A stretch of 64,000 nt of DNA, taken from assembly GCA_018340375.1 (NCBI GenBank), contig JAFFJZ010000001.1, forward strand, positions 40,602,001-40,666,000, read 5' to 3'. The notes beneath the pieces were generated by a model. The model was not told the origin of the DNA. It saw nothing but the letters and a program-made list of their open reading frames with translations, and did not search any database. The DNA comes from Gonatopus flavifemur (lineage: Eukaryota; Arthropoda; Insecta; Hymenoptera; Dryinidae). The position numbers and the translations under genes were made by a program. Within the stretch, counting starts at the first letter, position 1. Every line of letters starts with the position of its first letter. Positions 1 to 12,246 of this stretch are shown here, one piece after another.

Positions 1-59
1 AATCGTCTCAGAGTTTCATCAAGAATCTGCTTTCAAAAAATTGTACGGGAATTCCGAAT

Positions 60-112
60 TACCCAGTATGTAATAGCTCGATTTGCTGCGTCAGCAAATT
101 TTTTTCTCCGTG
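60..112. repeat. Right end of a GCTG/CAGC foldback element
   Basis: A fragment ending in TTTTTTTCTCCGTG, preceded by ATTTGCTGCGTCAGCAAAT. The same words, inverted, open the complete element at 54763-55133, so this is the right end of a related copy. Its left part is too diverged or missing to delimit. Confidence 0.6.
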
Positions 113-319
113 AAAGTTCAACAACTTGGTGCATGGTCGCATGCACTTTCAGTATATTATGCCTGATTGTGGACACATTAGATTCGGATGAAATTGTCTT
201 TTATTTTATATTACTGAAATGATTTGAATCCACTAATTCCAAGAATTGATGTAATATTAAAGATCCCCTCAATACAATCAATCCGTTAATTTCCCTCCCA
301 TCCAGAACCTTGTTCACTT

Positions 320-857
320 ACACGGAAAAAACTGAAATTCGCTGTACACCGAGAAAACTGTTTGGTTAAAACAACAAAACATTTTGGTTGATATGTGAAC
401 AACAGAAAACTTTTGTTCCTTCAACCAAATTTTTGTGCTTTCAACAAAATTATTTTGTTCCTAAATGTGTTAACAAAATGATTTTGTGTCTAATATCAAA
501 TGTTTTGTTGCAACAACAAAAATTCGGTTAGCATAACTACAGTTTTTGGTTGTTCACATTTCAACAAAACTTTTTTTTCGGTGTAAGAGTGAAATCTGGT
601 TTTCCTCAGTCTCAAACTATTCGCTATCACAGCAATCTTGTTAGCTACAACAGCGATTTTTCCGCTGTGGCAGCATGAAATGGTTGATCCTGCACCAAAT
701 CTCCGTATTCTATATGAAATAGCAAACAAATTTTTCTGGAGAAGTCAACATTGTTTGCTGTTACAGCTGAAAAGTTGCTGTCATAGCTAGCAAGATTGCT
801 GTGATAGCAAACAGGTTGCTGTCACAGCAAGAATTGACTCTCCAGCAAAAGGTACCC
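320..857. repeat. GCTG/CAGC foldback element, interrupted and truncated
   Basis: The left end reads ACACGGAAAAAACTGAAATTC and is the inverse of the right end of the intact copy at 54763-55133. It is interrupted at 346-584 by another element. It then resumes with repeated GCTGT/ACAGC words and is cut off near 857, where the next element begins. No coding capacity was seen. Confidence 0.55.
346..584. repeat. Foldback element rich in AACAAAA/TTTTGTT, nested
   Basis: Terminal inverted repeats are ACACCGAGAAAA (left) and TTTTTTTTCGGTGT (right). The interior is made almost entirely of AACAAAA and its complement TTTTGTT in both orientations. It sits inside the GCTG element at 320-857, so it inserted later. 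Confidence 0.65.
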
Positions 858-979
858 ACACGGAGAAAAATGATGGTTTCAATATTACTACATTTTGTAA
901 AAAAGTAGTGCTATAAGTTAAATAGTATAATATTCACAACTGAATGTAGTAAAAGTTCATGCATAATGATCAAGGAGTA

Positions 980-1203
980 ACAGGAGGGGACATAACGGTG
1001 GAAGGGGTAGAAATTATTGAAACGGAATTCACACCCTCAAGACCAATTTTCTTATGGCTTCGATCAACAGGAGTTCTGTTTCCAAAAGTAAAATTCACTT
1101 ACTACTTCTAGAACTGTGCTCTCATTGATTGGCTCTCTATCAGAAATTAGATCTTGAGGGTGTGAGTTTCCGTTTCATCCCCACACCGCTATGTCCCCCC
1201 TGG
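980..1203. repeat. Nested foldback with CAGGAGGGGACATAACGG ends
   Basis: Left arm 980-1042 and right arm 1149-1203 are inverted copies. They share the GGGGACATA/TATGTCCCC end and the ACACCCTCAAGA/TCTTGAGGGTGT inner part. It splits the element at 858-1680 and is therefore younger. Confidence 0.65.
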
Positions 1204-1330
1204 TAGTCTTTGATAATAATTTGCATCCCAAGTAGAATAAGGACACGGATGGTGCTTAAATCGAGAGTCTACTGTACATTCAGTTGAGAAAATTATACTA
1301 TTTCACTTATAGCATTACTTTAGTACAAAC

Positions 1331-1643
1331 CTCTGCTTCAAAAATCCGATTTAAACATATTCACTCGTCAATCAGTTTGAATCAGATTTTTAGCCGAGAA
1401 TTTTCCTATTTGTTCTCATTTAAATATAATCGGTTTGAATAGGGGATTTCTACTTAATAAGATATAATCAGTAAATTCGAATGTACATGATCCGAATTTC
1501 CTGATCATATCGCAGTGAGTAAAAATTTCCCATTCAAACCGATTAGATTTCAATAAGATCAAATAGGAAAATTCCTGGACAAAAATCTGATTCACACTGA
1601 TTGACTATAGTTAATAGGTTTGAATCGGATCTTTTAAGTAGGG
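1331..1643. repeat. Nested foldback rich in AATCGGTTTGAA words
   Basis: Arms 1331-1450 and 1505-1643 are inverted. AATCCGATTT/AAATCGGAT and CAAACCGATT/AATCGGTTTG recur, as does TTTTCCTATTTG with its complement. It interrupts the right arm of the element at 858-1680. The minus-strand reading frame across it is incidental. Confidence 0.6.
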
Positions 1644-1680
1644 AATGTAGTAACATTTGAAACATCATTTTTCTCCGTGT

Positions 1681-4148
1681 AAATTTCGAATCATCATTTG
1701 TGAATGAGGAAACACTCGGAAGTGAAAGACAGGAAAAACACAGAACACGTATCATTAGAAATTCTGTACCAATCGTTTAATTGAATTTTGGGTTGGAATT
1801 GCTGCTCGCGGAAATGAGTCACTCCCGTGTATCATTGAGTAGATCAATTACTCCTCAAGATTTCAATGTTCTAATATTAACATTATGATAACGCTTCGTT
1901 TCCTGGAGATAGTATCTTATCAAATCTCAATTTTAGTATCAACACAGTATAAGAAATCGCATATTCCAGTTAAAAGGCGGAATGGATATAAATGCAAAGA
2001 AATATAATTAGAAATAATAGATTTAATTTATATGCATGATCTTGTATTCAAAAAACCTCTGAAAAATCAAATCAAATATCCCTAGATCCTTCATCATGAA
2101 AACTTGTTGAAACGGAAAGATCATGAGATAGCATTCCGAAAAATACAAATCTTCGATTTCCCATAATTTACATACTTAATGGTTTCCTGACATTCACTTA
2201 CAATGACATAATTCTAAAGAATACGATCAATGAAATGAAATTTCCAACAACATATTTCAAATGATTTCACACCCAATGTCTATTAAATTTATGAATATAT
2301 TTTTATAAAGAATGGCCGTGTTTCTCAAATGAAAATTAACATGTCTTCGACGTTACTAAAGAGAATTCATTTTTCTTCGTACGGCACGTTTAAGGCGGGA
2401 GAAAGAGAAGGAAAGGTATATTCAAGAAGAAAAAGTGAAATATGACATTTTGCGCGTATTGTCTCTCATATCCATGACCACTGGAATCTTTGAATAAACT
2501 GTGAACGTATATGTACAATGCGAATGGTTATCTACGTGCATTCCCACGAATGTCAAAGGGAAAGTTCAATAAATATAAGATAAAGGACTCAACAGGTAAT
2601 ATATTCAACACAAGAATTGTTCTAACGCGCGGCTGCACTTATGAATCTTGTTTTTATTAACAGCTCTATCAAAAGTTAAACACCATCATTTTCATCGTTT
2701 CGTAAAGCATCATTGACCTCTCTCCCCCTATCGTAATTAAATACTTCTTATGAATAACCAAATGAGTGGAACATTTTTCAAATTGATGGGATGCCTTCTA
2801 CATAACACGCATTCCAAAAGTGTTATATATTTTTTGAAATTCGTCGAATCATGCTGGAGAAAGTATAACGTTCGAATCATTTAAGTTGATTCAAAGATGA
2901 GTGGATGATAATATCCTCCTGAACGCACATGATTTTATCCAGCGCATTTCACCAAAGTACAGATCTTATGAAAAATACACAAAAACACTCCAGGTTTCTC
3001 AATGTTTCAATTAATTAAGAATGCATAATTTTATACGCATATGGAGTTTTATGATTTAATACGTGGAGAAACATGAAGCATAACAAATTACAACTCATTT
3101 ATATCAATCGTATTTAATCCCGATTAGCATCTCATCAAGATTCTTAGCATATATTTTGTGTTCAATATAACGAGAAAAAATTATTCGTTATCATAGCAAA
3201 TCACATTTGACCATTACAATACAGAAGGATTTTCATTGCTTCCTTCAAATAAAGGGTGTACCCATTGTTTCACACGAACGTGATTTTTTATTTTGATTTA
3301 ATCAAATAACATGCATCACCTCTCTTCCGATTACACCATTGCAAATAGCTTCGAATTGTGGGACAAGGGAGAGCATATAATGTGAAAAAGGGTTGTGAGA
3401 TCATGAATTGGATTATCAGCTTTTTCCTGTGGGTGTTCGAAATTATAGTACGTCGTGAGCATGTTCATTAGTCCATCCCCTTTGGCACCCCTATTTTCAG
3501 ATACAAACTCTTCACCCGCATTATCAAATGAATAGAACGCAGGTCAGGGTTATAGAAGACGTAGTGACCCTCACTCTCAACATATGTTCATATTTACCCA
3601 TTAAGGGTTGGGGAATGTACATACGTTTAAACTTTGATTTGATGTATTCTGAAGGAGGGAAAAAATCCACAACGCGTATTGACTTTTCATACGGAAGGAA
3701 GGGATATGATTTTTTAATGATTGTGAAAAGTAAATATGAACGGTTCTACTCTGTTAGGGAAAACGTCCCTATCACTGAGAGAAAAAAAATCTTAAACCTA
3801 GAAAATATTGAATTGACCGAGTCCAATCCGATATTTTCTTGAATCAAGGAAACTTTCTTCAAACGAAGAAAACATTCAGTAAGTTTGAAGCTATACAACG
3901 TACGTGATGTGGAGAAAATTTTCTTACCCCAAGTACGTATCTTATTTAGATAAGAAAAAAATTCATATTCTCACACCAAGAAAATATGTTCTTAGGATTA
4001 AGCTAATTTTTCTCTCAAGTAGAAATGAAACTCTCCGAATTTCCGGCCGTGTCTTCCCTGGTGAAAATAAAGCGTTGAAGCGCGACAAAAGCGTAAGCTA
4101 AGAATCATCTAAGCGTAATTGAAGAGGGAATTGGAACATCTTTATGCT
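1681..4148. other. AT-rich non-coding stretch
   Basis: Downstream of the minus-strand gene's first exon, so probably intron of that gene or intergenic. I found no splice-bounded coding exon here. The longest reading frame, on + at 3528-3842, has no recognisable domain, no signal peptide and no codon bias I could detect. I treat it as chance. Confidence 0.4.
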
Positions 4149-4290
4149 ACACTGAAAAAAAGGTATGGCTCTCACAGCTCTACTATTTATGTGTTCTTGC
4201 TGTCAGGAAGTATAAAGATGCCAGTATAGCTCCTGACAACAAGAACACATAAATAGTAGAGCTGTGAGAGTCATACCTTTTTTTCACTGT
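4149..4290. repeat. Near-perfect hairpin element in intron 1
   Basis: Left arm 4149-4207 and right arm 4232-4290 are inverted with about three mismatches over 59 positions, around a loop of about 24 nt. Ends are ACACTGAAAAAAAGG and CCTTTTTTTCACTGT. It lies about 210 nt inside the first intron of the minus-strand gene. Transcribed with that gene, it would form a long double-stranded stem. Confidence 0.75.
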
Positions 4291-4502
4291 AAATTTGTTT
4301 CGATACCCATTTCCTTCACTTTTGGATTTCCACCAGGGTTGGGCCAAATTTCTGACTGGAATAGTTTTAGGAATTTCCTCGATAATTCGGCGAAGAGATG
4401 TAGAGAAAAAAACAAATCCACTGCCACAAAAAGATTCAAACTTTTATGCACTGCAATTTTAAAACCCATGCGATTCAATGAGATAAAAATCACCAAACTC
4501 AC

Positions 4503-5856
4503 CTTTTCGTTGATCCTCGCTATCCGAATGAAGTTCGACATCGTGCAACCTCATGGACTGTACGAATCCTCTCCAATGACTTCGAGATCTTCCTCTCTCA
4601 CGAAAATCAGATTTCAAATCTGCCATTTGTTGATCAGACTCCTTCAACAGACCATCCAAAATATCAGGTCTATCCAGTTTACCTTCCGTTTCAACTTTTT
4701 CCAACGATTGATCATTCTCATTCGAATTTGGAGCAAACCTATCTTCGTTGGATGAGCAAGAATTATCAACAGGATTTGCAATGAATTTCTCATGAAACTC
4801 TTCTTCTTTGATAGATCTATCGTCAGTGGAAGAATCCAAATCACTGCTCCTCATGCGAACCTTGCAATCTCTTCTCTTACGAATCGGAGGTCGAGGTCTC
4901 ACATCGAGATCTTCATCCTTGAAACCCGCTTCATCCTTCTCTTTCTTCAGATTATTGGTCTCCATATCTTTCTGTCGATTTTGAACGATCTTCGATGTAG
5001 TTTTATTCGACTCTTTAACACTTGGCTTTACGGATGAAATATTTTTCGAGATTCCATATCGATCCTTAATGGCGTCTCTGTTATTACGCGAAGCTTCCAA
5101 AAGTTTCTGAGCCAGCAATCGTGTCTTATTAATTTCCGGTATAGGAGTATCCTTCTGAATGTTGTTCTTTGCTTTCTTCTCATTAACATTTTTTATGGGA
5201 GTTTTTTGATTATCCGGTTGAAACATTTGTTGAATCTTGAGTATATCTGAACGAATTTTCGCGGTTGAATCGGATGGAGGAGATTTCTTCAGAGCGTTGG
5301 AGGATTTAGTTTCGATTTTCGAATTGATTTTGTTCACTTTCGAACTTCTGCTGCTCGGTGGAGTATTTCTCAGTCGTTCTAATTCCTTCAAATCCGCGAG
5401 AAGAGAATTTGGAGGTCGATGAGGAGCGGATCTCTGACAATTATCGGTAACGTCTTCGGATCGATTATCATCCAATCCAAATGCAATGGTTTTAGGTCTC
5501 GGGGTTTTTTTTATTTTATTGTTCGGAGTGGTTGTAGACTCGACGAGAACGGATTCCCGAATTTGGTTGATATTTCGTAATTTGGGAGCTGCGATTCTGA
5601 GTCCGGTGGTTCTCATAATCACCTTTTCCATAGATTCTATATCCTTTTCACGACTCAACCGTCGTTCCTCTATCAATCGAATGCGATTCGCGTCGATCGG
5701 TGCTCCATACCCGTGCTGCATACCGTTGTTCATTTTCGGAGATATTGTTCTGGAATCGGAAACAGAATTTATTCTGCTACTTCTCAAAGGAGTCATCCTA
5801 ACCAATTTAGGTGCGTCTCTGGGATCGTCGGTTTGTAAACTCCCTCTGTAAACCAT
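4503..5856 (-). CDS. First coding exon of a large unrecognised disordered protein
   Basis: The minus-strand frame opens with an ATG at 5856 in a good context (AAAGATGG). It runs 451 codons plus one base to a consensus donor, AAAAG|GTGAGT, at 4502/4503; without splicing it would stop at 4459. The product is low in hydrophobic residues and rich in Ser, Lys, Arg, Asn and Asp. A likely charged helix with an IEERRLSREKD core spans residues 58-82. A basic cluster (RPRPPIRKRRDCKVRMR) lies at 320-336, followed by an acidic/serine stretch. There is no signal peptide, membrane segment or known domain. This suggests the disordered N-terminal part of a scaffold or cytoskeleton-linked protein whose folded domains lie in exons beyond the left edge, but that is inference. 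Many in-frame serine/proline sites could be phosphorylated. The open frame on the other strand across this exon is a shadow. Confidence 0.75.
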
Positions 5857-8800
5857 CTTTCTTCTCGTTCTTTCGGTATTATTTTCCTTCAGAACTCACT
5901 ATTTTCATGGAATCGTTATCGAAGAGGACCATAGTTTGCAATGGTATCTGCAAATTCAAAAACATAACAACTTATCATGAACTTAAACTTCAATTTCATT
6001 ACGAATTGTTTCTAACTGAGTATACATGGATTCAATATAAAATTTCAATTCATTCCTGCATAATTTGGAATATTCATCGATGCAACGATTGTAATAGTTA
6101 TTTAGAATATGTATGACCAACATGACCAATAGAACAGAACGACCTTCCTTTGTAACCATCGTTGCAATTCATTCTTAAACATAACTGTTAATCGTTTTAA
6201 ATTACGAATGGTGAAGCATTAAGTAACCGAGCAGGTAACTAAACTTGAGTGGAAAAAAGAAAAGAACAGATAAGAAGCCAACGAATCTGAGATACGAAGG
6301 TTGAACTTTTGCAGTGGGTGTCGGCATGTAGGTAGGCAGTTGACCTGGCCATCTTGCGACACGTATATGCAACATCGCTTCCATTTGTCTTTGTGTAGGT
6401 GTCATGTTAGTAGCGTGCTAATATGAGCGCGTCTGTTGTTAAAAATCATATACACGTGCACAGGTATATTAAATACAAACATGGCTTGCTAATTTACCAT
6501 TTGAGTAAACGCATATAACAGATTCACTTATCGTTCGTATTGTACAGAAAGAATTCTTGAGTCGAGAGTTGAATAGAAAATCTTGTATGCATGGAAGGGT
6601 GCAAATATTCGAATAGATCTCTGGTCATAGGTGGTATGTCATACAACTCGTGTATGAAAAGTATGTATGATTTCAATGTGTATTCTGGATAAATGCAGAG
6701 TTTATATTCAAATTATGTACATTTTAATGCATCTGCATGAAAAGTTATGAATATTTGTATAAATTCTATTCGGCAGACTCATTTCTAACATAAAGAGCTA
6801 ACACTTTTGCTATATTCCATTGAATGATGAGAATGAAAATTTAATTTTTATTGAGTTCAGAAATTCTGACCCAAAGAGGATTTTCAAGTGCATGAGGTTT
6901 ATTAGCTGCAGAAAATATTTTACTCGCCACGTAGAAGCTTAGATAAATAAAACCGTATATTGAAGAATACCGTATTTTATAGAGATTCAATATCTATCTC
7001 TCCAGAGTTGAATTATTTACACGAACGAACCTCTGAGGATACCATACTAGATTGGAGTAATATAAGAAGGAAAGTAAAATTCCATGTTATTATAGCACTT
7101 TTAAAGATTTGCTCACGTAAATAGTTGAACTCGAGTCACACCTTCGCTGGATCTTCATGAAATATTACATTTTCCAACATACTTTTTGTTTATCTCTGCA
7201 TATAAGTAATTGGCTGGATTCTGAACTCCCACTGAAAATTATAGAGATCGATAGGAAATGAGTTTTGTTTAAATTAAAAATAACGAATCCATATAATCAT
7301 TCCAGTAAATCTCATAATATTTCTCATCCGTAACGATTCCATATAATTTACGATACACTTTTCTCGCGTTCTTATGTATTTTGTTGCGTACTTCAGCAGG
7401 TTCCTCATGCAGCGTAACGCGAAAGAATTAATTCAACACTGAAGGAAAGAAATTGTAAACGAAAAAGTGATATATATCATAGTAGTAGTTAAATACATAA
7501 TATTTGTACATATTTGAAGTGTTACGAAAAAAATTCAGAAGGAAACCGATGAATTTCTAATTTGTGGAAATCAGCAATTATGAAGTGAAAAGAATTCATA
7601 CTCAACACAACTCTTCGACCATACTTTGATAGGACAGTATTATGCATTAATATAAACAACGGAGAAGCTATTAATTTTGTGCTATAAATCAATTCAATTT
7701 GATCCAATCGAACCCTTGCTGAATCAAAACTGTGAAAAACGACAAGAATAAGTCGAGAATTCATTGAATTGAATTATAAATTACCTATAATCGCTAAAAA
7801 TTGAAATTGAAGAACTTGTGTACTATATCAAACCGTTTCTCAAAATGTTCGCATCTGGAACGTAATCATGATCTACTTCAATAATACAGGAAACTCATGA
7901 GAAATTCAATTCATCGTGCTCAGTGGGTAGCAAGTGCGTATATCCTACTTATCATATTTACTAACAAATATTATACTTTGACCGCGCGAAATAACCGTCA
8001 AGCTTATCAATAAAATTTATTTTATATGAAAAAACAATACACTCAAATTAGTACAAATATATTCATTCCTGAAATCCGTAGTTGCAGAAAAAATTCATAG
8101 TTCTGTATGGAAAAGCGGTTCGATTTGAATTTATATTTTCAACTTCCCACAACCGACCATGCGTTTTTTTTAAGAACATTCTATAGTTACACGAAATGAA
8201 AATATTATAATCATATTCAAATTTTGATGAATCATCCTTATTACATTTAATTACATAAAATTGGAGTATATCCAAATTCAAAGTAATGGATCTCATGGAT
8301 ATCATAGAAATCATTCGTTTGTTGTTCAGCTTACATCGCGAACAAATGCTTCGAATTCTCAAAGCCAAAAGAACTTGAGGATTATAAAACACTAAGATTA
8401 CTTCAAAGTATATGACCAGCGTTACACTCAAGTAGTCCATTGTCAACCGAAGGCCATGGATATTCAACACTTAATTCGTGTGAATTCATAAAATTGTTTG
8501 AACATGTACATCCGAGTGAGCGAGTGAATGAATGACTGCAAAAGGAGCAGTATAGGATCACCACGAGGAGGCATGGAAGGATTCCTAGATAATCAGGAGG
8601 CACTCTATAACCAACAACACTAACGGTGCAGTGATCGAATTGCCATAAATGGATTCCAAGCAAACTGAACGTCGTCGAGCAAATCATGTGATCTAAGAAC
8701 ATTAGAAGAATGTGATTTTCTTGTACCATAGCCATTCATGTGGTTTGATTATAGGAGATAACTGGATTGTTGAATGTTGGTCTTATGTATTCCAAATAAT

Positions 8801-9763
8801 TAGAATTCCGTATCCAGACAGAAGACGGTTTACTTTTGGAAAGACAAAGATTTATCGCACACAGAAGAGTTATCTATAGATTATATATATTTAAAACATG
8901 CATTACATTTATAACAATGAACATTCGTTGTTTATGTAAATTTAAAGATTTAAGTTCATTGAATGAATTAAAATAATAAACAAGATAAGGAAGAGTCTCA
9001 AACCGCTGCATGGAAACGGATATAGACTGAATGTTGCTCAAATTTGAATCGTTTATTGAAACGAATGAGTACATTCAACTGTTAGAGACCAAGAATCTTG
9101 CAGTACATTCTGTAAATGACCCTTAGTCCAAAACGTCTATCGAATCCCACCCTGGTGTAAATACGATATTTGAACAGCGTGCAAAGAATAGGAAATGAGA
9201 CAAAATTTGTTCCAGTCAGTGGATCTGCACGCTTTTCGTACATTGTTGCACGTTTTATTTTCTCCTAGGAAATCAATGCGATGCAATGCATCGAAACCAG
9301 TTCAATCAATGCGATGAAATGGGAATTCAATAGATTGAAATGTTCATTTATCGTTGCAAAGTTTGTACTAAATTTCATTAATCAATGAGTGTTGATAAAC
9401 TGAAAAAATGGATGGTGCTCATAACAATAGTATAGAAATTACAACGAAAAGTTGTCTGACAACACTCCTGTTGTTATTACCACCATATATTCTTCACAGT
9501 AATAGATTTTTCTTACAAGAAAACTTTCCAGCTCCGAAGAGTTAATTCGAGAATATATAACGATGATTTATTATCATATTTCGTGCTCTCGAATTTTCAT
9601 GTCATTTTTACCCTCACAGCACCACAGTCCCAGAAAAATTCTGATATAATTCATAAAGAACACAAATATTTCAATAAGAATTCTTTATGAATTCTACATG
9701 TGAATATAATCCATTCAAACTTCAAGAAAATTCCAACAAACACCGACGGTCTCGAAGACATTC
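5857..9763. other. Upstream flank of the 4.5 kb gene, no gene recognised
   Basis: This holds the 5' leader and presumably the promoter of the minus-strand gene, though I could not place a transcription start. The short minus-strand frames at 6202-6405 and 8403-8735 lack domains and splice context. Part of 9617-9700 (CACAGCACC followed by AAAAATTC and repeated GAATTC-like words) is a half copy of the element at 52762-52870. Confidence 0.4.
9617..9700. repeat. Half copy of a CACAGCAC-ended element
   Basis: CACAGCACCACAGTCCCAG followed by AATTCATAAAGAA and AAGAATTCTTTATGAATTC matches the left and central part of the complete foldback at 52762-52870. The right end is not recognisable. Confidence 0.5.
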
Positions 9764-10015
9764 ACTCTCTAAATCTGGAAGAGTGAAAAATCACTCGTTT
9801 CACTCCACTAAGTCACAGAAGTGAGCCAGTCCACTTCGAGCGGACTCCCACTCTTTTGAACTGGAAAATTCACTCTAGAATTGGAGTGGCTTCGAGTTTA
9901 TAACCTCAAAGCTTAGATTATCACTCTAAAAGAGTGAACATTTCACTCAAAATTTCGACAGGCTCACTTTTGGCTGGCTAAAGAGTGAAATACCACTCTA
10001 ACAAATTTAGAGAGT
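9764..10015. repeat. Foldback element saturated with CACTC/GAGTG
   Basis: Inverted ends are ACTCTCTAAAT (9764) and ATTTAGAGAGT (10015). Between them CACTCT, CACTC, AGAGTG and GAGTG occur over and over in both orientations. It abuts the next element directly at 10016. Confidence 0.7.
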
Positions 10016-10571
10016 ACAAGATATCTTCAGGAAGGCATCTTTTAGATACATCGAAAAGATGGATTTCAGATATCTAAATGACAACACAAAAGAGATATCT
10101 TTGAGATATTTTCAAGAAATGTCCGGAACATGTATTTAAGGTATTTTTGGAAGACATCTTCTAGATGTCGAATCAGTATAATCTAAAATACATCTTGAAA
10201 GAGTTTCTGAATTATATCTGTTACACATCTTCAAAATTGACAAAGTAAGAAGAGCAAAAGTCACGCCATGTTCCTTTTTGAGAATTCATTCGTGATCCTT
10301 TCGTGCTATTTGGGATGTATTAAACGTATCTTGGAAAAATCTGAAACGTTTCTTAAAAGAATCAAATCCTAAGGCATCTAAAAGATGTCTGCCACATATC
10401 TAAGAGATATCTTTGTCAGCGTGTCTAAAACATATCGTTTGCAAGATCTATTTGAGGTATCTAAAACTTGTTGAAATTTGTTGCGAAAAGATATCTTCAC
10501 GAAAGTCTTCCAAGATATCTATCTTCCATGATTTGAAGACATTTTTTAGATACTAATGGATATCTTCTTGT
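10016..10571. repeat. Foldback element saturated with AGATATCT
   Basis: It begins ACAAGATATCTTC and ends GGATATCTTCTTGT. I count six exact AGATATCT octamers plus many one-change variants (AGATACAT, AGGTATCT, AGATGTCT) over about 556 bp. It starts where the preceding element ends. No coding frame. Confidence 0.7.
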
Positions 10572-11950
10572 TTGATGGGATGACTCTGAATGGTTTTCTA
10601 TGCGGGTTTTGACTCTTCCAATCGGTTTCTATCGTTTCCATTTACCAGAATACCCTATCAACCTACTGTCTACGTTGCAATTCATACAATTATGCGACTT
10701 GAATTTAGTTACAATTCCGTTACCATGATAATTGTACAAAAAGGATTTCAACCGTACAACCGCACAACAATTCTATCCTCGCTATATATCCAATAGCCGA
10801 TAACAGGACTATTTTCTGGTTGCTGATCTGAGGCTTTCTCACAATTATTACTTGTTATGCACATTTTCAATATTTCAACCACACTGATTCAGATTACACA
10901 TGCGGAATGGAAGTAAGTCAACGAAAGCAAGGACAGTAATATACATATATGTATGATCGATACGTGAACCATAAATGGCGAGCGATCCGATTGGTTGAAC
11001 ACGCTAGTTGCAATTGTTCATTTCCAGCGTAATGATAGCTATTGATCGTCATTGCTCAGATCGTAGGTACAAAATTGATCGCGAACATTATGATATGGAA
11101 AATTGTTTCTCTTTTCGAACAGCTATGGGTTATGAAAATTTGTACTCTGGATAACATTCTGATTCAGTGTTTTTCTTCCTCCCGTGCTTTTTCCATGCGA
11201 TCGTTATGCGTTCGATGTAACGTAATATCATAAGATTTATGATACATTCCTGATATCAACATCAAGGAAGATGTGAATCACGTAATTTAGACATGATTAC
11301 GTAATAATCGTGAACATTTGCAGAAAAAAACATTCCTCCAAGGTTGAAATGGATACGTTTTTCTGCTCATTCGGAGAGAAAATAGAAATGTAATGGTCAT
11401 TCTGTATAATTCAATGAAAATTCAATCCCTACTGGAATCATGTTGTATATTATTAGGCGAGAATGAACAAGAGATGGATAAACTTAACGAGGGATTATTG
11501 GAATAAAATTCTATAGACCATCGTCTTTGAAAATTGTTAGGAGAAATTTATTTCTACCCAAGACCGACTGAATCTTGGTTTTGTCTCATGTTGGTCTAAC
11601 TCATCAAAACTGGAATCAAAAGAATTATATTGCTTTATTCATATATCACTTTTCTAACAACTACAAACCAAGGAAATGTATTCTTGAATATTTTTGAGAA
11701 CATATATGTTGTAGGCCCAAAAGAAATTTCCTTGAATCAAGGAATATTTCTTCATTTCAAGAATTAGTTCCAGAAAAATTTTCTTGTTTCAAGAATACAT
11801 ATTTTGTAGGGAATGGATTTCTTCAAACATGAGAATATGTTGTTGGTGATAGTAATGATTTCTCTCAGTGTAATTAGATTTCTCTATCCATTTGAGACAA
11901 AAATAATTTCAAAAGACAACAGTTCTCAATCTAATGAATTAACTTCTCTG
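10572..11950. other. Non-coding stretch, possible degraded repeat
   Basis: I see no gene. Between about 11655 and 11880, words such as TTCTTGAA, CAAGGAA and TTCCTTG recur in both orientations and the stretch ends in TTTCTCTCAGTGT. This looks like the right end of another foldback whose left end I could not fix. Confidence 0.4.
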
Positions 11951-12246
11951 CATTGAAAGAAAAATGACCTGATTGCAATAACTTGAAATCTGGTCCTATC
12001 CACCAGGAAATATGATTGTGACGACCAGAAAAGGTGGTTGGAGCCAAAAATAACTACATTTTTCAGGTTAAAGTAACCGAATTTTATTTTCTTGGTGTAG
12101 TAACTAGAATATGTGGTTAATTTTGGCTTTAACTATTTTTTTCTGTCCCTTACAATCATATTTCCTGGTAAACAGAACCAGATTTCAAGTTATTGCAACC
12201 ACGAATTGCCTGGTTATTTCACACCACGTGATTTTTCTTTCAGTGT
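11951..12246. repeat. Foldback element with CATTGAAAGAAAAAT ends
   Basis: The left end CATTGAAAGAAAAATGACC pairs with the right ATTTTTCTTTCAGTGTG. Inner blocks also pair: AACTTGAAATCTGGT with ACCAGATTTCAAGTT, and AGGAAATATGATTGT with ACAATCATATTTCCT. It is about 296 bp and non-coding. A truncated relative lies at 36647-36785. Confidence 0.75.

Larger units (their letters stand above)
858..1680. repeat. Foldback element carrying two nested foldbacks
   Basis: The left end ACACGGAGAAAAATGATGG and right end CATCATTTTTCTCCGTGT are inverted copies. The arms continue for about 100 nt (left 858-970, right resuming near 1230-1325 and 1643-1680). Two other palindromic elements interrupt the right side, at 980-1203 and 1331-1643. 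It is non-coding and probably a non-autonomous DNA element with a TA target. Confidence 0.7.

Noticed and set aside
3528..3842. 104-codon plus-strand frame
   Set aside because: No domain, signal peptide, splice context or codon pattern distinguishing it from chance in AT-rich DNA.
4264..5851. Plus-strand frames opposite the 451-codon exon
   Set aside because: Shadows of the minus-strand frame; hydrophobic, no domains, and several overlapping frames.
8403..8735. 110-codon minus-strand frame
   Set aside because: No recognisable family or splice signals; overlaps another frame of similar quality.
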